Position numbers and translations under genes: made by a program
Shown: positions 56,601 to 63,910 of the stretch, piece by piece
Position numbering within the stretch: the stretch's first letter is position 1
How the letters are laid out: every line of letters starts with the position of its first letter
Notes under the pieces: generated by a model
Seen by the model: only the letters and a program-made list of their open reading frames with translations
Told to the model about the DNA's origin: nothing
Databases searched by the model: none
NCBI GenBank assembly: GCA_964585545.1
Contig: CAZPDT010000014.1
Location: 1-64,000 of the forward strand
Origin: Brumimicrobium sp964585545
GTDB lineage: Bacteria > Bacteroidota > Bacteroidia > Flavobacteriales_D > Crocinitomicaceae
Length of the DNA: 64,000 nucleotides
Direction of reading: 5' to 3'

Positions 56601-57172
56601 ATTACTAAATCTCCATCACGATTAATTTTTAAATTTTTAGCATAAGCGTATTTCAATTGAATTTGATTAGGGTCAGATTTTGGTGAAACCCTAAATTCAT
56701 ATTTCACTTGTTCTTTCTCTTCTACAAAATGGAGGTCTATTCCAGAATAAATCTCTTTTAAAGTGAATTCATTATAGCCGTGGACATCCGATGCCCATTT
56801 ACTTTTATCATTACCTATAAAGTAATTGTAGTAATGCTCAGTTCTTCCCTTTTTCTTTATCTCACTTACTTTCAGAGCATCGACAAATTGCAACTGTATC
56901 AATGTCTCTGTATAGGTTAAATCCCCTTTTATTGGCTTCATTGAACCATGCGCCTCCTTTAATTTTGAAAAATCTTGCAGTTGAAAAAGCACCCCTCCTT
57001 GTTCAATCCACATATTTCCTCCATTAATTTTATTTTTAAATAAAACATCTTTTGGCCATTGTCCTTTATTTTCAACAAAAGAACGGTTTATAGCATATTC
57101 ATAGACGACTTCCTGTCCTTGAATCAGGAGCGTGGAAAAGAGCAGCGCAATAGATAGTAGAAAACGTTTCAT
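53603..57172 (-). CDS. large CHU_C (T9SS type B) adhesin with SBBP and PKD repeats
   Basis: 1189 aa with a signal peptide to LIQGQ. An N-terminal globular domain (about 25-235; FVENKGQWPKDVLFKNKINGG) and about ten SBBP-type repeats (about 250-730; STFFGGSDKD-like, STYIGT) form a propeller-like body. A PKD domain follows (about 745-830; FDFGNGD-like MWDFGNGDLD), then gliding-type beta domains, and the CHU_C C-terminal sorting domain (IPNAFSPNGDGENDVLYVR, IYDRWGEKVYES, WDGTFRNK). This is a typical SprF-dependent surface protein, encoded first in a three-gene unit. Confidence 0.94.
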   Translation of the reverse strand: MKRFLLSIALLFSTLLIQGQEVVYEYAINRSFVENKGQWPKDVLFKNKINGGNMWIEQGGVLFQLQDFSKLKEAHGSMKPIKGDLTYTETLIQLQFVDALKVSEIKKKGRTEHYYNYFIGNDKSKWASDVHGYNEFTLKEIYSGIDLHFVEEKEQVKYEFRVSPKSDPNQIQLKYAYAKNLKINRDGDLVIQSELGDIIEKKPYTYQIVNGKIIEIPCEYDLKGRTVTFKLGKYNKRVPLIIDPTLVFATYSGAISDNFGMTATYGYDGTAYNGGTVYGNSFPMPDPNTYDPNSNMTVVNVNVVTTDAFISRYSADGTTMLWSTFFGGGDNTQGTDLPHSLICDYDNNIYVFGTTSSTDFPIVNGFQTTHGGGTPLQILYNGVNFGALGSDIYVAKFSSNGHNLLGSTYVGGSQNDGVNYMVSAGSYSNPAAYDSLSTNYGDQFRGEIMLDSVNNILVGSCSRSSNFPTSNAFQNTFGGQQDGVIFKIKNDFSSLLFSSFFGGSDKDAIYSAKIDSSQNIVFCGGTSSLDLNISIGAYQNSYNGGVADGFVGKLTPNGSTLTYSTYIGTSNYDQTFFAEIDRLDNVFVLGQSNGGTFPVINSSYSNPNSSQFIAKLDSDLSVIENSTVFGSGSSTFDISPSAFLVDICGNMYVSGWGGNVLQGSPPIGGMPVTSNAFQSTPPNGYDFYLTVIDKGFNGLLYGSYLGGNLASEHVDGGTSRFDKNGVVYQCVCGGCGGHSDFPTTPGAWSNLNLNSNCNALLFKFDFNLLPNAEFTIDQSIGCSPFQVQFDNFSSISDTYMWDFGNGDLDSTTFNPVKTYTTPGTYNVMLTVTDSTCLITDTAYITIDVYPDIDLTTNADINICEPIPITLEANTNGTATHFIWSSNPNFTDTLNQPLTDSIALVNNPVEGYYYVKVSNNGCSEIDSVAVHFISSDLILSGTTNLCLGDETVITATSDNPLVQFSNFDWSPDTVIVSGDGTTSVTVRPNSSQYIYVTATSSNGCTVLDSIMILVSDIDESSVLAFASDSIVPEGGTVTLSAEPGGYTYSWSPAEDIDHPNAQETDATVYHKTLFTVGVSDGICTKSSSVWVNTFPYTCEEPFIYIPNAFSPNGDGENDVLYVRSLIISDMIFRIYDRWGEKVYESNSMHGGWDGTFRNKLLKPDVYDYYIEGHCIDGQDFLIKGNITLIR

Positions 57173-57357
57173 AGTATAAAGATAATCAAATCATCTTGAG
57201 TTTGCCGTATTTTTCAATCAATTTAACCTTTGCTGTTTATCAAATTTTTGTTAAAAGCTATGTATTTACTTGATAATTAACTTAATAAATTTGTTTAGGC
57301 AGTTTATAAAGCCTTTGATTGAGTTCGAAATTTGTCAATAACGCAGCAGTTCTACAG

Positions 57358-57612
57358 TTTTATAATATCTTTTGTTTTTCTAATATATTGTATTAACTTC
57401 CAATGACATACACTATTTTTATGAACTATGACACGCCTTTTTAACCATATTACCAACCTGTTCGAAACAATTTTCGTTACTATTAATACAAAAGGATTAA
57501 TAGGAGTAAATTAATTACCTCCACCCCTCTCATTATCAGCAAGTTACAAGCTAAAGCAAAATAATTTTAAATATATTAAGCGAATTGACAATGAAGTGTT
57601 TGGTTTTACTTA
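57358..57612 (+). repeat. duplicated leader, copy 1
   Basis: Pairs with 59372-59621 with about nine substitutions outside one C-rich indel of four bases, roughly 93% identity. The similarity ends one base short of the end of the reconstructed small frame's stop codon. A CHU_C gene starts 130 bp downstream. Confidence 0.92.
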
Positions 57613-57613
57613 G
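57428..57613 (+). pseudogene. broken small gene in leader copy 1
   Basis: From ATG 57428 the frame encodes 28 residues (MTRLFNHITNLFETIFVTIN and eight more) to a TAA at 57512-57514. It is then open again for 32 codons to TAG 57611-57613. The TAA is TAC in leader copy 2, so a single change created it. The reconstructed product is 61 aa with a hydrophobic, helical first half and a basic C-terminal half. I do not recognise a family. Confidence 0.5.
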
Positions 57614-57742
57614 CTGGGTTGTCTTCTTCAACTACAATCAACTAAATTTTAGTTGGATCTTTTTTAAAGATAAAAACTAAACGCTTTACTCCTGCGAAAT
57701 GGAGATAATTAATTAAATTTAAAAAACTAAAATCTTATTCAT

Positions 57743-58723
57743 TTGAATAAAACCGTTTTTTATATTGTCTTTTGTTGGTTTTCTATTTCTCTATATGCCC
57801 AGACCGTACCTGAAAGCGAAAATCTAGTGCCGAATGGAAGTTTTGAGGAGTATGAGGAATGCCCTGAATATTTTAATAATTTAGGCGTTACATCTCTTGA
57901 AGCAACTGGTTGGCTTGTCCCTACACTTGGATCTCCTGATTATTTCAATACATGTAGCACACAGGAGGTAGGTGTTCCTCAAAATCTACTAGGATATCAA
58001 ACTGCAAGAGAAGGAAAAGCTTATGCCGGATTTATGACTACTGGTTCAATCCCTAATTATAGGGAATATATTGCTACAAAATTGAAAAAACAATTGACAG
58101 CAGGTAGAAGATATTTTTGGTGTTTGTGGGTGTCTCTTGCAGATAGTGTGTCTCTTGCAACAAATAATATAGGGATTGCACTCACAAATGATTATATCAC
58201 TAGCAACGATGACAATGTATTAAATTTAGAAGTATTTGGTAATTCTAATAATGTAATTTCTGAATCTGAACATTGGTTTCTAATCTCTGGTTCATTTATT
58301 GCAAAAGGAAATGAAAAATATTTATATATTGGAAATTTTTATACTGAAAATAAAACGAGTATAATACAAATACTTGATCAATCTTTTGCTGGCAAAATCT
58401 CTTATTATTATATTGATAATATTTATTTAGGGACTCAGCTTTGCACTCCGATAAAAATTGATATACCTAATGTTTTTACACCAAACAATGATGGCATGAA
58501 TGATTTCTATAGTATAAATTTAAAAGGAATAGACAGTGCTAAAATTGAGATTCTAAATCGATGGGGTAATATTGTTTTTAGTGGAAGAAACAAAGAGTCT
58601 TGGGATGGTCAATATAATGGAAAGCCTTGTGATGATGGTGTATATTTTGTTATTATAGAATACTTTGATTATACTCAAAATAAAAAAAATAAAAAAACAG
58701 GTTTTGTTCATTTGATAAGGTAA
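57743..58723 (+). CDS. secreted CHU_C protein, cassette copy 1
   Basis: 326 aa starting at TTG 57743, since no ATG precedes the signal peptide (NKTVFYIVFCWFSISLYAQ). The body opens with NLVPNGSFEEYEECP, a phrase common at the start of Bacteroidota secreted jelly-roll proteins. It ends in a CHU_C sorting domain (IPNVFTPNNDGMNDFYSI, ILNRWGN, WDGQYNGKPCDDGVYF, VHLIR), so it is exported by T9SS. It is paralogous to the protein at 59695, and a tail-fibre-like gene follows each. Role unknown; attachment to a carbohydrate or surface is inferred. Confidence 0.9.
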   Translation: MNKTVFYIVFCWFSISLYAQTVPESENLVPNGSFEEYEECPEYFNNLGVTSLEATGWLVPTLGSPDYFNTCSTQEVGVPQNLLGYQTAREGKAYAGFMTTGSIPNYREYIATKLKKQLTAGRRYFWCLWVSLADSVSLATNNIGIALTNDYITSNDDNVLNLEVFGNSNNVISESEHWFLISGSFIAKGNEKYLYIGNFYTENKTSIIQILDQSFAGKISYYYIDNIYLGTQLCTPIKIDIPNVFTPNNDGMNDFYSINLKGIDSAKIEILNRWGNIVFSGRNKESWDGQYNGKPCDDGVYFVIIEYFDYTQNKKNKKTGFVHLIR

Positions 58724-58735
58724 AACTTAACAATT

Positions 58736-59328
58736 ATGAAAAAGTTATCATAACAGTGCTGGCTTTTACTTTTATTAGTACCGTCAGCAGCCAAAGTACT
58801 ACAGACAATAATAATGGATTTGGAAATAAATATCTTGGGTATTCAAATAACTTCCCCTTGTTATTTAAAACCAATTTTATCAACCGCCTAAAGCTAAACG
58901 GTAACACCAATTATTCCATTGATGGCTATAATGGGAATCGCAATGGAAATTTATTGCTCGGATGGCAGAATACCGGGACATTGTATAATACCAATCGGGG
59001 AGCTTATTCCCTATTGCATCTCAATGGCGAGGGAACACTTTTACAAGAAGGTGGGTATCGCTCGTGGATGAAAACAGGAATAACTTTTACAGGAAATAAT
59101 GACATGAGTTATATGGGAATTAGAAAGGTAGGTACAAGTACCGATATCACCGAAACAACCATAACCTGGTCTGATAATCAAGGAACTAGCTCTGTCGGTC
59201 CAGATGATATGGTATTTCGATTTACGGGGAGTGGAAGTGGAACAACCTTAATCTCATCTGACCTCGAAACGGTTAATGATTTAGATGGATTGCATATTGC
59301 ACGGTTCGTAGCTACAGCTTTAAAATAA
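58736..59328 (+). pseudogene. tail-fibre-like secreted protein, frameshifted and shortened (cassette copy 1)
   Basis: ATG 58736 reads MKKLS then TAA. One missing base between about 58745 and 58750 would join MKKL to ITVLAFTFISTVSSQ, a normal signal peptide, and then to the main frame. As it stands the main frame starts at GTG 58756 with a signal too short to work. The body shares GGYRSWM-TG, INW/ITW-DN and GPD-M-F-F-T with the gene at 60683 but stops after 190 aa where that one runs to 322. I read it as a decaying or phase-off copy. Confidence 0.65.
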
Positions 59329-59371
59329 ATAATCCATTTTACAGGTAGATTGTTTATCCCAAAAAAATATT

Positions 59372-59621
59372 TTTATAATATCTTTTGTTTTTCTAATATA
59401 TTGCATTAATTTGCAATGACATACACTATTTTTATGAACCATGACACGCCTTTTTAACCATATTACCAACCTGTTAGAAACAATTTTCGTTACTATTAAT
59501 ACAAAAGGATTGATAGGAGTAAATTACTTGCCCCCCCCTCATTATCAGTAAGTTGCAAGCTAAAGCAAAATAATTTTAAATATATTAAGCGAATTGACAA
59601 TGAAGTGTTTGGTTTTACTTA
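59372..59621 (+). repeat. duplicated leader, copy 2
   Basis: Second copy of the 57358-57612 leader. It carries an eight-C run (59531-59538) where copy 1 has TACCTCCACCCC, and is four bases shorter. Confidence 0.92.
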
Positions 59622-59622
59622 A
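59441..59622 (+). pseudogene. broken small gene in leader copy 2
   Basis: The frame from ATG 59441 gives 36 residues ending YLPPPHYQ at TAA 59549. Adding one C to the eight-C run restores the frame of copy 1 to TAA 59620-59622, at the same aligned place as the copy 1 stop (60 aa). Substitutions between copies fall mostly at third codon positions. Confidence 0.5.
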
Positions 59623-59694
59623 CTTAGCTTATTCCTCAACTTCAATACCCTAAATCATAACAAGAAATTAAAAATTTATTAAAAATCTTAACAA

Positions 59695-60669
59695 TTGTAC
59701 AAAGCTTTTTTAATATTGTTCATAACACTAATTTGTTTATCACAAAAAGTACAGGCTCAACAGAACCTTGTGCCTAATCCTAGTTTTGAGGAGTATGATT
59801 CCTGTCCAAGTACTCAGGATCAACTGGATCTTTTTCTTCAAGATTGGTATCAAGTGATTTATTCTCCTGATTATTACAATAGTTGTAGTTCACAAATGAA
59901 TATTGGAGATCAAATCCCTAGAAGTGGGAACGCTTATACTGGAGCCTTTGAATTTCTTGATAATGGTTCTATTGGCAAGGAATATTTTCAAGTAAAGCTT
60001 AAAGAGAAACTATCTTCAGGTAAACGTTACTGCGTAACGTTTTATGTCAGTCTATCAGACAGTAGTATGCACGCAATTAAATGTATGGGCGCATTGTTTA
60101 CGAAACAAGCTGTTATAAATGTTAATTTTGCAGAAGATGGCTATACCCCGCAAGTTGCTTATAATGGAACGAGTTGGTTAGACAGTAAAACGGATTGGAT
60201 GGAAATAGCTGGAAGTTTTATTGCCTCAGGAGGAGAAGAATACCTTACATTAGGATGTTTTGAATCGAGTTTGACTCTCGCCAGCAAAATTATGTCCTTT
60301 TATTCTATTTTCATAAATGGAGCATATTATTATTTCGATGATGTTTCGGTAACTTTATGCGATGAAGATAATTCGACAAACTTTCAGTCAGGTATTTCTA
60401 TTCCCAATGTGTTTACGCCAAACGGAGATATGGTTAATGATCATTTTATTTTCCAACTCCCTCAGGGAGCAAAAGATGTTCATTTTTATATTTACAACCG
60501 ATGGGGAAATACAGTTTGTGAACAAAGGAATACGACTACAATCAGCTGGAATGGAACAAGTAAGGACAATAGACCATGTGTAACAGGAACCTATTTCTAT
60601 CTGCTAAAATATGAAGATAAAGAAGGTCAACACATACAGAAAAATGGCTTTGTACAGTTGTTAAGATAA
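59695..60669 (+). CDS. secreted CHU_C protein, cassette copy 2
   Basis: 324 aa, also from a TTG, with a signal peptide ending QKVQAQ. It opens NLVPNPSFEEYDSCP and ends in a CHU_C domain (IPNVFTPNGDMVNDHFIF, IYNRWGN, WNGTSKDNRPCVTGTYFY, VQLLR). Similar in layout to the copy 1 protein but clearly diverged in its middle, far more than the leaders are. Exported by T9SS. It is followed 13 bp later by the tail-fibre-like gene. Confidence 0.9.
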   Translation: MYKAFLILFITLICLSQKVQAQQNLVPNPSFEEYDSCPSTQDQLDLFLQDWYQVIYSPDYYNSCSSQMNIGDQIPRSGNAYTGAFEFLDNGSIGKEYFQVKLKEKLSSGKRYCVTFYVSLSDSSMHAIKCMGALFTKQAVINVNFAEDGYTPQVAYNGTSWLDSKTDWMEIAGSFIASGGEEYLTLGCFESSLTLASKIMSFYSIFINGAYYYFDDVSVTLCDEDNSTNFQSGISIPNVFTPNGDMVNDHFIFQLPQGAKDVHFYIYNRWGNTVCEQRNTTTISWNGTSKDNRPCVTGTYFYLLKYEDKEGQHIQKNGFVQLLR

Positions 60670-60682
60670 AAACTTTACAACT

Positions 60683-61651
60683 ATGAAAAAGATAATTACA
60701 TTATTGCTTTTTGTGCCATTAACAACGATGGCACAAGACTGGCATTTAGGAGGAAATTTTGTCCCCTTATCTCAACAACCAATATTAGGAACAAATAACA
60801 ATTTTCCATTAAGAATACGAACCAACCAAATAGAGCGCATCCACATCAATGGAACTGGTACGACCCCTAATCCTTCGCCGGGTTTCCCGGGACCTATCAC
60901 CACCACAGGTTTTGTAGGGTTTAACAATGCACTACCTATGGCACCAATCCATATTAAAGGGTTGAATGGTGGAGGAGCCATTGGTGGATATCGCAGTTGG
61001 ATGAATACTGGAATGCTAATTTCAAATTCAACAGATAATATGTATTTTGGTTTAATGCCTACAGGAGTTAACGAAGGAAATGATGCCATTATTAACTGGG
61101 GAGACAATATCGACGATGGGTTTGGTCCAGATAATATGCGTTTTATATTTACCTCTTATGCCAATTCAGGTGTGCCAAGTTCCGCCCAAAATGGGTTGGA
61201 AATAATGCGGTTAATCTATAATGGGAATGTGGGAATAGGTCCTGTATTTTCAAATACGGGTCTGCCCGCTTCTTTGCTACACCTTAATAGAGAACTAAGT
61301 AGGGCAACCTTTATCCAATTGACCAACCAAAACGGCACGGGCCAAACTGCTAATGATGGCTTGCGCTTTGGTATAGAAGCAGGAAATAATGCTTCGGGTT
61401 ATTTAAGATGGCAAGAAAACACCCCATTTATTGTGCAAACCGATTGGAACAATACCCCAGGGGGTATTAATGCAGGTGAGCGGATGCGCATTACCAGTAT
61501 TGGAGCTCCAGGCGTGCCCAATCCTGCGGGGGCATCCAATAATAACATCACCCGTGTAGCCATTAGCGAAAGTGGCAATAATCCAATAACCAAACCGAGA
61601 AGTTTATTGCATTTGGGCTATAATACTGGTCTCAATTCATTAGTTTTCTAA
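60683..61651 (+). CDS. tail-fibre-like secreted protein, cassette copy 2
   Basis: 322 aa with a good signal peptide (MKKIITLLLFVPLTTMAQ). The body has repeats of the type LLHLGYNTG, GGYRSWMNTGM, NMYFGL, INWGDN and GPDNMRFIFT, known in marine Bacteroidota secreted proteins that resemble phage tail fibres. The sequence ends at LLHLGYNTGLNSLVF, part-way through a repeat that elsewhere continues into GWRPWMDVG-like text, so it is probably shortened. No CHU_C domain; export would rely on Sec alone. Confidence 0.85.
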   Translation: MKKIITLLLFVPLTTMAQDWHLGGNFVPLSQQPILGTNNNFPLRIRTNQIERIHINGTGTTPNPSPGFPGPITTTGFVGFNNALPMAPIHIKGLNGGGAIGGYRSWMNTGMLISNSTDNMYFGLMPTGVNEGNDAIINWGDNIDDGFGPDNMRFIFTSYANSGVPSSAQNGLEIMRLIYNGNVGIGPVFSNTGLPASLLHLNRELSRATFIQLTNQNGTGQTANDGLRFGIEAGNNASGYLRWQENTPFIVQTDWNNTPGGINAGERMRITSIGAPGVPNPAGASNNNITRVAISESGNNPITKPRSLLHLGYNTGLNSLVF

Positions 61652-61689
61652 TATCAACCTGTTTTATTCATCTAAATCATGCTTAGTCA

Positions 61690-61742
61690 AAAACAAAACA
61701 AGTTCAAAATTGATTCTTTTGAGCCTATTTTGTTTTTTTTCT
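61690..61742 (+). terminator. candidate terminator after the cassette
   Basis: AAAACAAG-TTCAAAA pairs with TTTTGAGCC-TATTTTGTTTT around a TTGATTC loop (one G-T pair and a small bulge), ending in a long T run. Confidence 0.6.
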
Positions 61743-61785
61743 TGTCATATAATGCTGAGGATCGTGGTTCAACTCACCAACACCA

Positions 61786-61845
61786 CTGACAATTTAAGAC
61801 AAGTTGTCAGACAAATTGACGTGTATTTCAGCAAAAACATGTCAA
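61786..61845. promoter_or_regulatory. two TGACA/TGTCA palindromes upstream of dnaK
   Basis: CTGACAA (61786-61792) with TTGTCAG (61804-61810), 7 of 7 paired, and TTGACGTG (61816-61823) with CATGTCAA (61838-61845), 7 of 8 paired. They lie 90 to 150 bp before the dnaK start. They are not CIRCE elements. They look like a repressor or stress-sigma control site for a heat-shock gene. Confidence 0.55.
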
Positions 61846-61934
61846 AATGGAATCAAACAATACTGATTTTGCGATGGCATAGGAATTGAACAATGCAAAA
61901 TGAATTTGAATATAAAAATAGAAAAACAACAGAT

Positions 61935-63851
61935 ATGGGAAAAATAATTGGAATAGACTTAGGAACTACCAACTCATGTGTTTCTGTAATGGAAGGGAAT
62001 GAACCGGTAGTAATTACTAATGCAGAAGGAAAACGAACAACGCCATCAATCATTGCTTTCGTGGAAGGAGGTGAGCGGAAAATTGGAGATCCTGCAAAAA
62101 GACAGGCCATCACCAATCCAGAGCATACAGTTTCTTCTATTAAACGATTTATGGGTAGAACTTATGATGAAATTAAAAAAGAAACCGAAAGGGTTTCCTA
62201 CCAAATCGTTAAAGGCGATAACAATACACCGAGGGTAAAGATTGACGACAGATCTTATACACCACAAGAAATATCTGCTATGGTACTTCAGAAAATGAAA
62301 AAAACAGCAGAAGATTACTTGGGTCAGGATGTTTCGGAAGCAGTGATTACTGTTCCCGCATACTTTAACGACTCTCAACGTCAAGCAACAAAAGAAGCTG
62401 GAGAAATTGCTGGATTAAAAGTAAAACGAATTATTAATGAACCAACCGCAGCAGCTTTGGCTTATGGACTTGATAAAAAGAGTGTAGATCAAAAAATTGC
62501 TGTGTTTGACTTTGGAGGGGGTACTTTCGATATTTCTATCTTGGAATTAGGAGATGGTGTATTTGAAGTATTATCTACTGATGGGGATACACAATTAGGA
62601 GGTGATGATGTTGATGATACAGTCATTGATTGGTTGGCTGAGGAATTTAAAAAAGATGAAGGTATTGATTTGAGAAAAGATCCAATGGCACTTCAAAGAT
62701 TAAAGGAAGCCGCTGAAAAAGCAAAAATTGAATTGTCATCGTCTTCATCTACAGAGATCAACTTGCCCTATATTATGCCTGTTGATGGCGTTCCAAAACA
62801 CCTTGTAAGAACTTTGCAACGTTCTAAATTTGAACAATTAATCGGTGATATCGTGGAAAGAACAATTGCACCTTGTCGTTCTTCTTTAAAGAATGCTGAT
62901 TTATCCACTTCCGATATTGATGAGGTGGTTTTAGTAGGAGGTTCAACACGTATCCCAATGATTCAAGATGCAGTGAAGAATTTCTTTGGCAAAGACCCTT
63001 CAAAAGGAGTGAATCCAGATGAAGTCGTTGCAATTGGAGCGGCTATTCAAGGTGGTGTATTGACTGGAGAAGTAAAAGATGTTCTTTTATTAGATGTTAC
63101 ACCGCTTTCCCTTGGAATTGAAACAATGGGTGGTGTTATGACCAAATTAATTGATGCCAATACAACAATCCCTACCAAGAAAGCACAGGTGTTCTCTACG
63201 GCTGCAGACAATCAACCTTCCGTTGATATTCACGTGCTTCAAGGAGAGCGTTCAATGGCTACAGACAACAAGACATTGGGTAGATTTCAATTGACTGATA
63301 TTCCACCAGCACCTAGAGGTACACCTCAAATTGAAGTAACCTTCGATATTGATGCCAATGGAATTATGAATATTTCAGCAAAAGACAAAGGAACGGGGAA
63401 AGAACAATCAATTAAAATTGAAGCTTCTTCAGGATTAAGTGAAGAAGAAATCGAAAGAATGAAGAATGAGGCTGCAGCCAATGAAGAAGCTGATAAAGCC
63501 AAAAAAGAGGAGGTGGAAACATTGAACAAAGCAGATTCTCAAATCTTCCAAACCGAACGTCAATTAAAAGAATACGGAGACAAAATTCCAGAAGAAAAGA
63601 AAAAGCCAATTGAAGATGCTTTAGCTGAATTGAAAACGGCTTATGAAGCAAAAGATGTAGCTAAAATTAAAACGGCTTCTGATCAATTGAATGAAGTATT
63701 CCAAGCTGCTTCACAAGAGATGTACCAACAACAAGAAGGTGCTCCAAACCAAGGCAGTACAGACCAAAGTGCAGACAGTTCAAATGGTGCAACGTCAGAT
63801 GATGAAGTAACAGATGTTGATTTTGAAGAAGTAGAAGAAGACAAAAAATAA
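61935..63851 (+). CDS. dnaK: molecular chaperone DnaK (Hsp70)
   Basis: 638 aa from the ATG at 61935 (IGIDLGTTNSCVSV); an ATG 14 codons upstream is not conserved. The ATPase domain (to about 385) has FDFGGGTFDISILE and VLVGGSTRIPMIQ, the linker DVLLLDVTPLSLGIET, the substrate-binding domain (about 390-505) and the helical lid, and the acidic tail VDFEEVEEDKK. DnaK folds proteins with DnaJ and GrpE, which are not in this window. A palindrome pair upstream and a terminator downstream mark it as a single-gene unit. Confidence 0.99.
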   Translation: MGKIIGIDLGTTNSCVSVMEGNEPVVITNAEGKRTTPSIIAFVEGGERKIGDPAKRQAITNPEHTVSSIKRFMGRTYDEIKKETERVSYQIVKGDNNTPRVKIDDRSYTPQEISAMVLQKMKKTAEDYLGQDVSEAVITVPAYFNDSQRQATKEAGEIAGLKVKRIINEPTAAALAYGLDKKSVDQKIAVFDFGGGTFDISILELGDGVFEVLSTDGDTQLGGDDVDDTVIDWLAEEFKKDEGIDLRKDPMALQRLKEAAEKAKIELSSSSSTEINLPYIMPVDGVPKHLVRTLQRSKFEQLIGDIVERTIAPCRSSLKNADLSTSDIDEVVLVGGSTRIPMIQDAVKNFFGKDPSKGVNPDEVVAIGAAIQGGVLTGEVKDVLLLDVTPLSLGIETMGGVMTKLIDANTTIPTKKAQVFSTAADNQPSVDIHVLQGERSMATDNKTLGRFQLTDIPPAPRGTPQIEVTFDIDANGIMNISAKDKGTGKEQSIKIEASSGLSEEEIERMKNEAAANEEADKAKKEEVETLNKADSQIFQTERQLKEYGDKIPEEKKKPIEDALAELKTAYEAKDVAKIKTASDQLNEVFQAASQEMYQQQEGAPNQGSTDQSADSSNGATSDDEVTDVDFEEVEEDKK

Positions 63852-63877
63852 CATTGTGTTATTATAAAAAAGTGATG

Positions 63878-63910
63878 AAGAGGAGTTCGCAATGGACTCC
63901 TCTTTTTTTT
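63878..63910 (+). terminator. intrinsic terminator of dnaK
   Basis: Perfect 9-bp stem AAGAGGAGT/ACTCCTCTT with a nine-base loop, followed by a run of T. Confidence 0.9.

Larger units (their letters stand above)
57173..57742. other. intergenic region containing leader copy 1
   Basis: 570 bp without a standard gene. The first 185 bp are AT-rich, with nothing recognised. 57358-57612 is copy 1 of the leader repeated at 59372-59621, which holds a broken small reading frame. Confidence 0.7.
59329..59694. other. intergenic region containing leader copy 2
   Basis: 366 bp without a standard gene. It holds leader copy 2 (59372-59621) and 73 further bases before the TTG start of the next CHU_C gene. 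Confidence 0.7.

Noticed and set aside
61786..61845. CIRCE element for HrcA upstream of dnaK
   Set aside because: The half-sites are TGACA/TGTCA, not TTAGCACTC/GAGTGCTAA.
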